A stretch of 37,842 nucleotides of DNA from Pseudomonas sp. LS-2 (GCF_003605735.1 NZ_QXTJ01000026.1:77965-115806); one strand, 5' to 3'. Counted from the first letter of the stretch, positions 1 to 8,268 are shown. Made by a program: numbers and translations. The notes: a model not told the origin generated them from the letters alone.

Positions 1-83
1 CTGCCCGCATCCCACGCGTTGGGCAGACGCAGAACGGTGGATTGATGGTGCAGATCACGAAACGTTTGGGCAGAAGAAGGCAT
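1..83 (-). CDS. Isocitrate lyase/PEP mutase family protein, N-terminal fragment (partial)
   Basis: Only the first 27 codons lie in the window; the gene runs off the left edge. The peptide begins MPSSAQTFRDLHHQ and reaches LRLPNAWDAG, the strand-one signature of the PEP mutase/isocitrate lyase TIM-barrel family, whose members cleave or form C-C or C-P bonds on 2-oxo acids. An in-frame ATG lies two codons upstream (at 89), but GGAG is best spaced from the ATG at 83, so that start is preferred. The gene follows ogt in the same direction after a short gap. The substrate cannot be told from this fragment. Confidence 0.7.
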   Translation of the reverse strand, partial: MPSSAQTFRDLHHQSTVLRLPNAWDAG

Positions 84-130
84 GTTCATCTCCGTTGAAT
101 AGGTGTGTTGTACGACCAGGACGCGTGAGT

Positions 131-670
131 CTAGAACAGCGAAGCCTGAGTCGACGGTGCATCATTGCGACGTTTTTTCGAGGGCTGCGGCATCCCGCCT
201 TCCAGGGTCAACAGCAGCGTCTTGGCCGCCAGACCACCGGCGAACCCGGTGAGTGCGCCAGAGCTGCCGATCACCCGATGACACGGAGCGACGATGGAAA
301 TCGGATTCTTGCCATTGGCCGCGCCGACTGCGCGCACCGCAGCCGGGTTGCCGATCTGAATGGCGATCTCGAGGTAACTGCGGGTTTCGCCGAAGGGAAT
401 GGTGAGCAAGGCCTGCCAGACCTTCTTCTGGAATTCGGTGCCGTGAAAATCCAGCTCCAGCTCGAAACGATGGCGGGTCCCGGCAAAATACTCGGCCAAT
501 TGCTGCTGCGCCCTATCGAGAATGTCGCTGCCCTGATCCTGGTTCATGTCACCGAGCAGCACGCGATTGGGGCGGTCGTTTTCCCAGAGAATTGCCGCCA
601 GGCACGGCCCCCTGGCGATCAACTTCAACTGCCCGACAGGGGAATCGATGTAGCGATAGACGAAAGTCAT
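131..670 (-). CDS. ogt: Methylated-DNA--protein-cysteine methyltransferase
   Basis: A 179-residue cytoplasmic suicide repair protein that moves the methyl group of O6-methylguanine (and O4-methylthymine) to its own cysteine. The active-site motif PCHRV is at residues 129-133 (acceptor Cys130), and IPFGETRSY with the helix-turn-helix recognition region comes just before. The length fits stand-alone Ogt; there is no Ada-type N-terminal zinc or AraC domain. The frame is open upstream to 793, but that extension is Arg/Pro-rich and unlike the family, whereas the ATG at 670 gives the canonical MTFVYRY start with AAGGA upstream. It lies 119 bp downstream of alkA on the same strand, so the two probably form an alkylation-repair unit. 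No Ada box or Ada gene is visible here. Confidence 0.93.
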   Translation of the reverse strand: MTFVYRYIDSPVGQLKLIARGPCLAAILWENDRPNRVLLGDMNQDQGSDILDRAQQQLAEYFAGTRHRFELELDFHGTEFQKKVWQALLTIPFGETRSYLEIAIQIGNPAAVRAVGAANGKNPISIVAPCHRVIGSSGALTGFAGGLAAKTLLLTLEGGMPQPSKKRRNDAPSTQASLF

Positions 671-789
671 TGGAGGGTTCCTTGTCGAACGCCGAGCGGG
701 CCTTACCGTCAATCGAGGCCGGTCGTGATGGGGCCATCTTAACCGCCCTGTCGGGCGTCGCCATCCCGTTCTTGCGCTCGAATTCGTGC

Positions 790-1713
790 TCAACCGCCTT
801 TGGCTTTACCGGCGACATCCGCCGCCGAGTTCCAGATGTGCATGGCCGCGTAGGCGCGCCAGGGTTTCCACGCCTCGGCCCTGGCCTTGTGCAGCGCCAG
901 GCGCGTCAGGTTCGGGTCCTGCAGGGTCATGAGGTTCATCAGCACCAGATCCGAAGCCGGCCAAGCGTCCGGGTCGCGCCAGGCACGCATGGCGATGTAT
1001 TCCACGGTCCACGGCCCGATGCCTGGCATCGCCAGCAACTGGCGGCGCAGCTCGGCGACCTCATCGCCATGTCCGACCGATAGCGAAATCTCTCCGCTGG
1101 CCACCCCCGCCGCCACGCGCTGGATGGTTTCCACGCGCTTGCCGGGCATGCCGATCTTGTCCAGATCCACCCGCGCCAGCGCATCGGGAGTCGGGAAGCG
1201 CCAGGCCAGTTGTTCATTCGGGCTCTCTGGCACCTGAACCCCGGCGCGCTGCACCAGACGCCCGACAATGGTCGTTGCGCCCTTCACGCTCACCTGCTGG
1301 CCGACGATGGTCCGCACCACCAGCTCGAACCCCGAAAACGAGCCCGGCACCCGCAGTCCCGGACGCGTCTGCACCAGCGACGCCAGCCAGGGGTCGCTGG
1401 ACAGGCAGCGGTCGATCTCATCCGGCGCCGCATACAGGTCGAACATGTGGGAAATCGGCTCGACCAGATCGTCGATATGCTGGCTCACTTCGCCGTGCAC
1501 CGTGGCGATCAGATGATTCCCTTGCGGCGCCATAGCCACCGACAGCGTGCCGACGCTGCCCTTGAATTCGATATTGCGCAGGTACACGCCGTCGATCACC
1601 GCTTCGACCCCGGCGGTCATCCGCGCAGCGAAGAAGTTGAGCATGCGTTGCCAGTCGAACGGAGGCTGGAAAGGCAGCAAGCGGACAGCCTGTTGATGCG
1701 AGGTGTCGAGCAT
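790..1713 (-). CDS. alkA: DNA-3-methyladenine glycosylase II (AlkA family)
   Basis: A 307-residue base-excision glycosylase that removes N3- and N7-alkylated purines. The AlkA N-terminal domain covers residues 1-110, followed by the all-helical HhH-GPD domain. The helix-hairpin-helix is LLAMPGIGPWTVEYIAMR at 226-243, and the catalytic aspartate is Asp255 in WPASDL. VVRTIVGQQVS at 132-142 is another family signature. No clear Shine-Dalgarno precedes the ATG at 1713, but the N-terminus (VRLLPFQPPFDWQRML) matches the family, so this start is kept. It is the upstream gene of the alkA-ogt pair, and its promoter would lie in the 212-bp divergent gap shared with the SMP-30 gene. Confidence 0.93.
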   Translation of the reverse strand: MLDTSHQQAVRLLPFQPPFDWQRMLNFFAARMTAGVEAVIDGVYLRNIEFKGSVGTLSVAMAPQGNHLIATVHGEVSQHIDDLVEPISHMFDLYAAPDEIDRCLSSDPWLASLVQTRPGLRVPGSFSGFELVVRTIVGQQVSVKGATTIVGRLVQRAGVQVPESPNEQLAWRFPTPDALARVDLDKIGMPGKRVETIQRVAAGVASGEISLSVGHGDEVAELRRQLLAMPGIGPWTVEYIAMRAWRDPDAWPASDLVLMNLMTLQDPNLTRLALHKARAEAWKPWRAYAAMHIWNSAADVAGKAKGG

Positions 1714-1925
1714 GGGGAACGCCGGAAGGATTCAGACCGGCTGAACGCTAACCCAGTCCGCAAGCAAATACAAAGCGCGCTGACCGCAACGGCCCGTGCA
1801 GAGGATGCAGTGCGACATGCGCAGTGGGCTGCGGAGAATTCCTGCCCATCATTAACTTGTACGATGTCTTATCACGAGGTATTACTAGCGCGCCGTAAAA
1901 AAAACAACACGACGGAGATCGCTCA

Positions 1926-3026
1926 ATGGATTCAACGCTTTCTGACCTGACAGGCAATGAAGGTCGTAGACACTTTCTGAAGAAATCCCTGGCCGTTTCG
2001 GCCGCCCTCGCAACCGCTGGCAGCATCACCCTGCCCCGCCTCGCCAATGCGGTCGAGCCGCTGAGCCAGCGTTATCCTGATCCGCTGATTCACATTCTGG
2101 ACGACAGCTTTCTCGAGCTGCGGGTGTTCAACGCCGGCATCGAGAAGCTCGCCACCGGCATGCGCTGGGCAGAAGGTCCGGTGTGGGTGGGTGACGGGCG
2201 ATACCTGCTGGTCAGCGACATTCCCAACAACCGGATCATGCGCTGGGACGAAATCACCGACACCTTCACCGTGTACCGGGAACACTCCAATTTCTCCAAT
2301 GGCATGTGTCGCGACCGGCAGGGCCGCCTGATCGTCTGTGAAGGCTCGACCACCACCAGCGAAGGTCGGCGCATCACGCGCACCGAGGCCAACGGCACCC
2401 AGACCGTGCTCGCGGACAGCTTCGAAGGCAAACCTTTCAACTCGCCCAATGATGTGGTCTGCAAGCGCGACGGTTCGATCTGGTTCAGCGATCCACCGTT
2501 TCAGACCGGCAACAACTATGAGGGGCACAAGATCACCCCGACCCAGCCGCACGCCGTGTATCGGATCGATGGGCAGAGTGGCAAGGTCACCCGGGTGATC
2601 GACGACCTGAAGGGTCCCAACGGCCTGTGCTTTTCGCCGGACGAGAAAACCCTGTACGTGGTCGAGGGCCGTGCGACCCCCAACCGGCTGATATGGGCCA
2701 TCGCCGTCAACGAGGACGGCACGCTGGGTGCGCGCCGCAAGCACATCGAAGGGCTGGATTACGCCGCCATCGACGGCATGAAGTGCGACGAAGCGGGCAA
2801 CCTCTGGTGTGGCTGGGGCGGCAACGGCGATCCGAAAGCCGACCTGGAAAAGCTCGACGGCGTGCGGGTGTTCAACCCTCAAGGCAAGGCCATCGGGCAT
2901 ATCTCGCTGCCTGAACGCTGCCCTAACCTGTGCTTTGGCGGGCGCGAAGGCAACCGGCTGTTCATGGCCAGCAGTCACTCGATCTACTCGCTGTTCGTCA
3001 ACACCCGTGGCGCCACGTTCGCCTGA
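1926..3026 (+). CDS. Tat-exported SMP-30/gluconolactonase family hydrolase
   Basis: A 366-residue six-bladed beta-propeller of the SMP-30/gluconolaconase/LRE-like family; typical members hydrolyse sugar lactones or organophosphates using one divalent metal. The N-terminus has a twin-arginine signal (GRRHFLKKSLAVSA, Arg14-Arg15, then a hydrophobic stretch ending at LPRLANA near residue 42), implying folded export to the periplasm. Likely metal ligands are Glu83 (WAEGPVW), Asn175 (FNSPNDV), Asn232 (PNGLCFSPD) and Asp283 (AIDGMK). GGAG precedes the ATG at 1926. The stop codon abuts the stop of the convergent HxlR gene. The natural substrate is not indicated by the neighbours. Confidence 0.85.
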   Translation: MDSTLSDLTGNEGRRHFLKKSLAVSAALATAGSITLPRLANAVEPLSQRYPDPLIHILDDSFLELRVFNAGIEKLATGMRWAEGPVWVGDGRYLLVSDIPNNRIMRWDEITDTFTVYREHSNFSNGMCRDRQGRLIVCEGSTTTSEGRRITRTEANGTQTVLADSFEGKPFNSPNDVVCKRDGSIWFSDPPFQTGNNYEGHKITPTQPHAVYRIDGQSGKVTRVIDDLKGPNGLCFSPDEKTLYVVEGRATPNRLIWAIAVNEDGTLGARRKHIEGLDYAAIDGMKCDEAGNLWCGWGGNGDPKADLEKLDGVRVFNPQGKAIGHISLPERCPNLCFGGREGNRLFMASSHSIYSLFVNTRGATFA

Positions 3027-3443
3027 TCAACTGTCCTGCAACTGAGCCCTGACCTGCCGCGCGTCCATGATCCGCGGCAGGTTTTGCTCGATCCACGTGG
3101 TCAGGGCGTCGACCTGCCGGGCGACCTCTTCACCCAGCGAGGTCAGGCTGTATTCGACGTGGGGCGGCACGACCGGCAATGCCTTGCGGTCCAGAAAGCC
3201 ATCTTGCTCCAGGCTTTGCAGCGTCTGCGACAGCATCTTCTCGCTGACGCCGCCGATCTTGCGCCGCAGTTCGCTGAAGCGATGAGTCCCGTCGAGCAAT
3301 ACCACCAGGACCAGTACGCCCCAGCGGCTACAGACGTGGTTGAGGATTTCCCGCGATGGGCAATCCCGCGCCAGTATTTCCCCCATGCGGATACGTTCGA
3401 GCAGTGAGGTGTTTTCTGCAGAGGGATGCGAAATATCATTCAT
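3027..3443 (-). CDS. HxlR-family winged-helix regulator, probable QorB repressor
   Basis: A 138-residue MarR/HxlR-type DNA-binding protein. The winged helix runs from about residue 28 to 105 (CPSREILNHVCSRWGVLVL, HRFSELRRKIGGVSEKMLSQ, then a wing around HVEYSLTSLG). Cys28 sits at the start of the first helix, where YodB/QorR-type members use a cysteine to sense quinones or electrophiles; Cys38 is a second one. The frame extends to 3473, but AAGGT is spaced correctly only from the ATG at 3443. It is divergent from qorB with an 85-bp shared promoter, the same arrangement as ytfH-ytfG (qorB) in Escherichia coli, which supports a role as repressor of its neighbour. Confidence 0.88.
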   Translation of the reverse strand: MNDISHPSAENTSLLERIRMGEILARDCPSREILNHVCSRWGVLVLVVLLDGTHRFSELRRKIGGVSEKMLSQTLQSLEQDGFLDRKALPVVPPHVEYSLTSLGEEVARQVDALTTWIEQNLPRIMDARQVRAQLQDS

Positions 3444-3446
3444 GAC

Positions 3447-3479
3447 ACTTACCTTTTTGTGCGTACTTACCAAAGGTTA
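3447..3479. promoter_or_regulatory. Candidate HxlR operator between regulator and qorB
   Basis: The 85-bp divergent gap contains a direct repeat of ACTTACC at 3447-3453 and 3465-3471, 18 bp apart. The second copy opens a near-perfect dyad TTACC-AAA-GGTTA at 3467-3479. Repeats of this kind in the shared promoter of a divergent HxlR/target pair are where such repressors usually bind. The site was seen in sequence; its function is inferred. Confidence 0.4.
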
Positions 3480-3528
3480 GCATGGCGTTTATGCTGAGCG
3501 CACATTCAATGTCATGCAGGAAACCATC

Positions 3529-4386
3529 ATGTTCGTGATCACCGGTGCCACTGGCCAATTGGGCCGTCTCGTTATCGACCGCCTGCTGCAGAAGGTCCCC
3601 GCCGCACACATCGTTGCCGCCGTGCGCAGCCCCGAGAAAGCCGCCGACCTGGCCGCCAGGGGCGTGCAGGTGCGTGAAGCGGACTACTCGAAACCTGAAA
3701 CCCTGGACAGCGCATTCGCCGGGGCCGACAAGGTCCTGCTGATTTCCTCCAGTGAAGTCGGCCAGCGCGTCGCTCAGCACCAGGCCGTGATCGACGCCGC
3801 CAAGCGCGCCGGGGTCAAATTGCTGGCCTACACCAGCGTGCTCCATGCCGACACCTCGTTGCTGGGTCTGGCTGAAGAGCATCGTCAGACCGAAGCTGCG
3901 CTGAGCCAGTCCGGCCTGACGGGCGTGCTGTTGCGCAATGGCTGGTACCACGAAAACTACACCGCAGGTATCGCAGCAGACGTTGCCCATGGCGCGCATT
4001 TCGGCAGTGCAGGCGATGGCCGCATCAGCTCTGCGGCACGTGCCGATTACGCTGAGGCAGCCGTCGCGGTCCTGACATCCGCAGATGATCAAGCGGGCAA
4101 GGTCTATGAACTGGCCGGAGATACGTCGTACACCTTGAGCGAATTCGCCGCAGAGGTCAGCCGCCAGGTCGGTAAACCGCTGGTCTACACCGATCTGCCG
4201 CAAGCGGGTTACAAAGCGGCGCTGTTGCAGGCCGGTCTGCCGGAATTCGTGGCTGACCTGCTGTCAGACTCGGACACTGCCGCAGCCAAGGGCGCGCTGT
4301 TCGACGACGGCAAGCAACTGAGCACGTTGATCGGCCGTTCGACCACACCGTTGTCGGTCAGTGTGACGGCGGCCCTGAGCAACTGA
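3529..4386 (+). CDS. qorB: NAD(P)H:quinone oxidoreductase, QorB/NmrA-like atypical SDR
   Basis: A 285-residue atypical short-chain dehydrogenase. The N-terminal Rossmann motif is MFVITGATGQLG (Gly6, Gly9, Gly12), and the SYK-type catalytic tyrosine is absent, as in NmrA-like proteins. E. coli QorB (YtfG, 286 residues) is the closest family known to me: it reduces quinones with NADPH. Length and the segments LAYTSVLHAD, LLRNGWYHENY and SYTLSEFAAEVS fit that family. The start is the ATG at 3529, preceded by AGGA; an ATG five codons upstream lacks a ribosome site. Its divergent HxlR neighbour suggests induction by quinone or electrophile stress. Confidence 0.88.
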   Translation: MFVITGATGQLGRLVIDRLLQKVPAAHIVAAVRSPEKAADLAARGVQVREADYSKPETLDSAFAGADKVLLISSSEVGQRVAQHQAVIDAAKRAGVKLLAYTSVLHADTSLLGLAEEHRQTEAALSQSGLTGVLLRNGWYHENYTAGIAADVAHGAHFGSAGDGRISSAARADYAEAAVAVLTSADDQAGKVYELAGDTSYTLSEFAAEVSRQVGKPLVYTDLPQAGYKAALLQAGLPEFVADLLSDSDTAAAKGALFDDGKQLSTLIGRSTTPLSVSVTAALSN

Positions 4387-4394
4387 CGCTGAAC

Positions 4395-4432
4395 GTTGCG
4401 GGGCGGCTTGACTGCCGCTCCCCTCATAAAAC
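4395..4432 (+). terminator. Weak hairpin after qorB
   Basis: A GC-rich imperfect inverted repeat (GGGGCGGC, loop TTGACT, GCCGCTCCCC) follows the qorB stop. It has a two-base bulge and no good T-run (TCATAAAA follows), so termination is possible but not certain. Confidence 0.3.
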
Positions 4433-4504
4433 CACTGAATGATTCACCCCGTTCAAGGTCGGAGCTTATGAACAGCGCATTACGCACTGGATAAGGAGCT
4501 TCAT

Positions 4505-4813
4505 ATGAACAAGAAAACGCTCATCGCCGGTCTGACGATTCTGGGCTGTGTTTCGCTCACCAGTATCGCCGTCCAGGCCGAGGACGCACCAGCGCAGACC
4601 GTTCAACCCTCCAAAGACAACATGCGGGATCTGGAAAAAGGCGATCGTGCCCCGGAAAAATTCCAGCGCCCTGAAGCGGCGATCAAAGACTGGAAAGCCA
4701 AAGGCCTCAAGGAGCCTTCCAAGCAGAGTCAGTGGGTACGCATCAACGACAAGTACGTTGAAGTGCAGACCACCAACGGCCAGATCACTGACATCGCCCC
4801 CGTCAAGAAATGA
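4505..4813 (+). CDS. RcnB-like small periplasmic protein
   Basis: A 102-residue secreted protein. A Sec signal peptide occupies residues 1-25 (MNKKTLIAGLTILGC... ending VQA), leaving a charged mature domain. The core pattern (APEKFQRPEAAIKDWKAKGL, then EPSKQSQWVRINDKYVEV and a closing NGQITDI) matches the RcnB family, whose E. coli member is a periplasmic factor in nickel/cobalt homeostasis. AAGGAG precedes the ATG at good spacing. No metal exporter gene is adjacent, and the mature part has no Cys or His cluster, so a metal role here is only family inference. Confidence 0.72.
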   Translation: MNKKTLIAGLTILGCVSLTSIAVQAEDAPAQTVQPSKDNMRDLEKGDRAPEKFQRPEAAIKDWKAKGLKEPSKQSQWVRINDKYVEVQTTNGQITDIAPVKK

Positions 4814-5015
4814 CCCTCACCCGGTGTCCGGAAACCGTTCGGGCACCCACCTCTCCTTGTTCCTGACCGCTCTGGGTCAGGCTTCAGAAGCCGTAAAACC
4901 GACCCCCTAGCGCAAAGAAAGGTTGGACGCTAACGATTTCGGTCATTAATCTTTGCCGCTTGTTTCAACACCCCTTTCAAATAATCGCTTCCCTGTGAGC
5001 CAAGGCCGAGGCCCG

Positions 5016-5945
5016 ATGTCTTCCGTTTTGAGTGTGCTGCTGCCGATCTTTGCCCTGATTCTGGTCGGCTACCTCTGCCGTCGCACCAACCGCCTTGGCC
5101 CTACTGCCGCCTCGGAAATCAACCGGATGGTGGTCTGGCTTTGCCTGCCAGCGCTGTTGTTCAACGCGACCGCGACGGCCACCTGGGAGCAGATCTGGCA
5201 TCCAGGCTTCGTCGTGGCGTTCACCCTGTCCACGATGACGATGTTCGTGATCACCCTGCTGCTGCGCCGCAAGAAGGCCGGGCACTTTGCCGACGCGAGC
5301 ATCGATGCGTTGAGTGCGTCGTACGCCAATACCGGCTACATCGGCATTCCGCTGTGCGTGATGGTGCTGGGACCGACGGGACTGGAACCGGCGCTGATCG
5401 CTTCGCTGCTGGTGGTGTGCGTATTGTTCGGCATCGCCCTGGTGTGCATCGAGATCGGCCTGCAGAGCGAGGCTCGGGTCCACCGCATCGTGCTCAAAGT
5501 GCTTCTCGCGCTGGCCAGGAACCCATTAGTGGTGTCGCCGATTCTGGGGGCCTGTTGGGCCTGGACCGGCATACCGCTGCCGGGCGCGCTGGACAAGTTT
5601 CTCAGCCTGCTGGGCGCTGCGACCACGCCCTGCGCGCTGATTTCACTCGGCCTGTTTCTGGCCCACAAACAACAAGGCCCGCGCCATGGCACGAGCCTTC
5701 TGGTGTTGATCAAACTGATCGCCCACCCGCTATTGACCTGGTTTCTGGCCTTTCGCGTGTTTCACCTGCCGCCGCTGTGGGCCAACTCCGCGCTGTTGCT
5801 CAGCGCCCTGCCCACCGGCACCGGGCCGTTCATGCTCGCCGAGTATTACAAGCGCGAGGCGTCGGTGGTGTCGAGTACCATTCTGATTTCGACACTCGGC
5901 TCGCTGGTGACCCTGTCGCTGTGCATCTATTACATCAAGGGTTGA
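5016..5945 (+). CDS. AEC-family (auxin efflux carrier-like) permease
   Basis: A 309-residue inner-membrane carrier with about ten hydrophobic helices. It starts MSSVLSVLLPIFALILVGYL and has the family's two inverted five-helix halves, with the helix-breaking NTGYIGIPLC in the first and ALPTGTGPFMLAEYY in the second. Bacterial AEC carriers move organic anions such as malate or malonate, but the substrate is unknown here. The frame is open back to 4953, but that extension is polar and unlike the family; GAGG precedes the ATG at 5016. It has no obvious operon partner: the downstream SDR is convergent. Confidence 0.87.
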   Translation: MSSVLSVLLPIFALILVGYLCRRTNRLGPTAASEINRMVVWLCLPALLFNATATATWEQIWHPGFVVAFTLSTMTMFVITLLLRRKKAGHFADASIDALSASYANTGYIGIPLCVMVLGPTGLEPALIASLLVVCVLFGIALVCIEIGLQSEARVHRIVLKVLLALARNPLVVSPILGACWAWTGIPLPGALDKFLSLLGAATTPCALISLGLFLAHKQQGPRHGTSLLVLIKLIAHPLLTWFLAFRVFHLPPLWANSALLLSALPTGTGPFMLAEYYKREASVVSSTILISTLGSLVTLSLCIYYIKG

Positions 5946-5992
5946 TGCAGCCGCACGGCTTGCAGGCGGCGACACTGCGGCCAATGACGACC

Positions 5993-6751
5993 TCAGACGA
6001 ACATCCCGCCCGACACCTCGATGCGTTGCGCGGTGATCCAGCGTCCGCCGTCGCCCAGCAGCATCGAAATCGCCGCACCGATGTCATCCGGCAGACCCGC
6101 ACGTTTCATGGCGGTGTTGGCCGCGACCCAGGCATTCACATCCTTGTTGTCACGCACGGTGCCGCCACCGAAATCGGTCTCGATGGCACCGGGGGCGATG
6201 GCGTTGACCGTGATGCCACGCGGTCCAAGCTCGTTGGCCAGATAGCGGGTCCAGACCTCGATCCCGCCTTTCATCGAAGCGTAGGCTGCGTACCCGATGG
6301 GCGAAAACCGCGCCAGGCCAGATGAAAGATTGACGATACGGCCGCCATCGGCGATCAGCGGCAGCAGTTTCTGCGTCAGGAAGAACGGCCCTTTCAAATG
6401 CACTTTCATCAAGTGGTCGAACTGCGCTTCGGTGGTTTCCGCGCAACTGGCGTACATGCCCACCCCGGCGTTGTTCACCAGAAAGTCGAAGCGCTCGGCC
6501 TTGAAATAAGCGCTCAGCAGCGCTGACACCTGCGTGGCGAACGTCTCGAAACGACCGCTGTCGCCCACATCCAGTTGCAGCATTTTCGCCTTGCCCCCCA
6601 GCGCTTCGATTTCAGCGACGACGTTTTGCGCCTCATCTTCACGGCTGTGATAAGTGCCGATGATATCGACACCCTGCCTTGCCAGGTGCAGCGCGGTGTT
6701 CTTGCCCAGACCACGGCTTGCACCGGTGATGATCGCGATTTTATTGCTCAT
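5993..6751 (-). CDS. SDR family NAD(P)-dependent oxidoreductase
   Basis: A 252-residue classical short-chain dehydrogenase/reductase. Cofactor motif TGASRGLG is at 9-16, NNAG at 93-96, the catalytic serine is in NLSSG (143-144), and Tyr157-xxx-Lys161 lies in YAAYASMKGG. PGAIETDFGG and the C-terminal VSGGMFV are also typical. The Arg after the first Gly motif and the TYHSRE segment suggest NADP(H) preference (inference). GGAAA precedes the start. It is divergent from a LysR gene across 124 bp that carries dyads, so it is probably that regulator's target. The substrate is unknown. Confidence 0.9.
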   Translation of the reverse strand: MSNKIAIITGASRGLGKNTALHLARQGVDIIGTYHSREDEAQNVVAEIEALGGKAKMLQLDVGDSGRFETFATQVSALLSAYFKAERFDFLVNNAGVGMYASCAETTEAQFDHLMKVHLKGPFFLTQKLLPLIADGGRIVNLSSGLARFSPIGYAAYASMKGGIEVWTRYLANELGPRGITVNAIAPGAIETDFGGGTVRDNKDVNAWVAANTAMKRAGLPDDIGAAISMLLGDGGRWITAQRIEVSGGMFV

Positions 6752-6798
6752 GTGTATTTCCTCGAGTGGCTGTGTTCAGTCAGTGAGGACCAGAGTAT

Positions 6799-6835
6799 TG
6801 TTCGAACAGGATTCGATAAACGTCCGACAATCGAA
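6799..6835. promoter_or_regulatory. Candidate LysR operator in the SDR/LysR divergent promoter
   Basis: A perfect 10-bp palindrome TGTTCGAACA lies at 6799-6808. A second inverted repeat, TTCGAT (6812-6817) with ATCGAA (6830-6835), follows. LysR regulators usually bind dyads in the promoter they share with a divergent target, so these are the best candidate sites. Confidence 0.42.
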
Positions 6836-6875
6836 ATGACTGATCGCCCTGAACGAACAATCGAGAAACGCATCG

Positions 6876-7781
6876 ATGAACAAACTGGATCTGCTCAAGA
6901 CCTTCGTCCGCGTCGCCGAGCTTTCGAGCTTCACCCTGGCCAGCGATGCGCTCGGCCTGCCCCGCTCCAGCGTGTCCGAGCAGATCCGTGCGCTGGAACA
7001 GTTGCTCGACACCCGCCTGTTGCTGCGCACGACGCGCAAAGTGCAAACCACTCCGGACGGTCAGGTGCTGTACGAGCGCAGCAAGGATTTGCTGGCGCAG
7101 ATGGACGATGTCGAGAACCTGTTCCGCCAGGACAACGCGGTGCTCAGCGGACGCCTTCGGGTGGACATGCCCACTGCCGTGGCGCGCAGGCTGGTGCTGC
7201 CGCGTCTGAGTGAATTCATAGACCGTCATCCGCTGATTGAGCTGGAAATCAGCAGCACCGACCGCAGGGTCGATCTGGTTCGCGAAGGCTTCGACTGTGT
7301 GATGCGCGTGGGCGAGTTGCCGGACAATTCGCTGGTCGCGCGCAATGTCGGCCACTTCAGCATGATCAACTGCGTCAGCACCGGTTACGCCGAACGCTAC
7401 GGCGTGCCGCAGACCCTGGAAGACCTGCAACGGCACCGGCTGATCGACTATGTTTCAGCCTTTGGCGCAAGCAGCGCGGTGTTCGAGTACCACCGCGACG
7501 GCAAGGACCACCGCCTGGCAATGCCCTGCAGCGTCAAAGTGAACAACGTCGAGGCCTATGAAGCGGCCTGTCTTGGCGGATTGGGGATTGTCCAGGCGCC
7601 GCGCCTTTCCAAGGAATATCAACTGCAACGCGGCGATCTGGTGGAAGTCCTGCCCGATTACCGGCCAGCGCCCATGCCCGTGTCCCTCCTCTACGCCCAC
7701 CGCCGCCACCTGCCGCAACGCTGTCGCGTGTTCATGGACTGGATGGAAACGCTGCTGGTCGAGTATGGCGTCGTCAACTGA
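6876..7781 (+). CDS. LysR-family transcriptional regulator
   Basis: A 301-residue LysR-type regulator of the AaeR/DsdC-like group. The winged helix-turn-helix is at residues 1-60 (MNKLDLLKTFVRVAELSSF, then LGLPRSSVSEQIRALEQLL), and a two-lobed effector domain runs from about 90 to 295 with typical segments (RRVDLVREGFDCVMRVGELPD). It is divergent from the SDR gene and probably controls both itself and that gene. Its effector cannot be predicted. It is not a sigma factor and does not by itself explain the downstream bufferin promoter. Confidence 0.92.
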   Translation: MNKLDLLKTFVRVAELSSFTLASDALGLPRSSVSEQIRALEQLLDTRLLLRTTRKVQTTPDGQVLYERSKDLLAQMDDVENLFRQDNAVLSGRLRVDMPTAVARRLVLPRLSEFIDRHPLIELEISSTDRRVDLVREGFDCVMRVGELPDNSLVARNVGHFSMINCVSTGYAERYGVPQTLEDLQRHRLIDYVSAFGASSAVFEYHRDGKDHRLAMPCSVKVNNVEAYEAACLGGLGIVQAPRLSKEYQLQRGDLVEVLPDYRPAPMPVSLLYAHRRHLPQRCRVFMDWMETLLVEYGVVN

Positions 7782-7835
7782 TCGGGCCGGGTTTACACCC
7801 CCGAAGAAAAATTTCAGAAATATTTGCAACGCGGT

Positions 7836-7861
7836 GTAACCGTCTTGGTTTTTCCAGCGAA
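7836..7861 (+). promoter_or_regulatory. ECF sigma-F-type promoter of the bufferin operon (GTAACC-N16-CGAA)
   Basis: GTAACC at 7836-7841 and CGAA at 7858-7861 are separated by exactly 16 bases. This is the -35/-10 arrangement that I recall for the Caulobacter ECF factor sigma-F, which controls DUF2282 (bufferin) operons. Transcription would begin near 7868, giving a leader of about 75 nt before bufA. No ECF sigma or anti-sigma gene is present in this window, so the factor would act from elsewhere. Confidence 0.7.
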
Positions 7862-7942
7862 CTACCTTTCGGATCAGATGCACAGCGTGGCTGATACGCA
7901 GGTGCTGCGACCACCCTCAATCAAGGTAATTGGAGAAACGAC

Positions 7943-8212
7943 ATGAACAACATCACACTCGCTGCCGCCGCTCTGGCTTTCGCTTCCATGGCTTCTGGCG
8001 CAATGGCCGCCGAAAAAATGGCCGCACCGGCCATGGAAAAATGCTACGGCGTGGCCATGGCCGGCAAGAACGACTGCAAGGCCGGCGCTGGCACCACCTG
8101 CGCAGGCACCGCCAAGACCGACTACCAGACCAACGCCTGGAAGAACGTTCCGGCCGGCACCTGCACCTCGATCAAGACCCCGCACGGCATGGGTTCGCTG
8201 ACCGCGATGTAA
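7943..8212 (+). CDS. bufA: Bufferin precursor peptide (DUF2282), copper-buffering RiPP
   Basis: An 89-residue precursor with a Sec signal peptide (1-22, ending SGAMA) and a small mature part carrying four cysteines: Cys34, Cys45, Cys53 and Cys74. The segments [27 protein letters not shown] and [11 protein letters not shown] are the DUF2282 signature. In characterised bufferins the MNIO enzyme BufB converts cysteines to thiooxazole-type heterocycles and the exported product binds copper; which cysteines are modified here is inference. TTGGAG precedes the ATG. It is the first gene of the operon, 56 bp ahead of bufB. Confidence 0.85.
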   Translation: MNNITLAAAALAFASMASGAMAAEKMAAPAMEKCYGVAMAGKNDCKAGAGTTCAGTAKTDYQTNAWKNVPAGTCTSIKTPHGMGSLTAM

Positions 8213-8268
8213 CCGACGAGACCCTCAGGGCAATACCCTAGAACCAAGCGCAAGGGCAGACGTCGATC

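Noticed and set aside
5141..6325. 394-codon plus-strand frame across the AEC permease and SDR
   Set aside because: It is out of phase with two well supported genes on opposite strands and has no recognisable motif.
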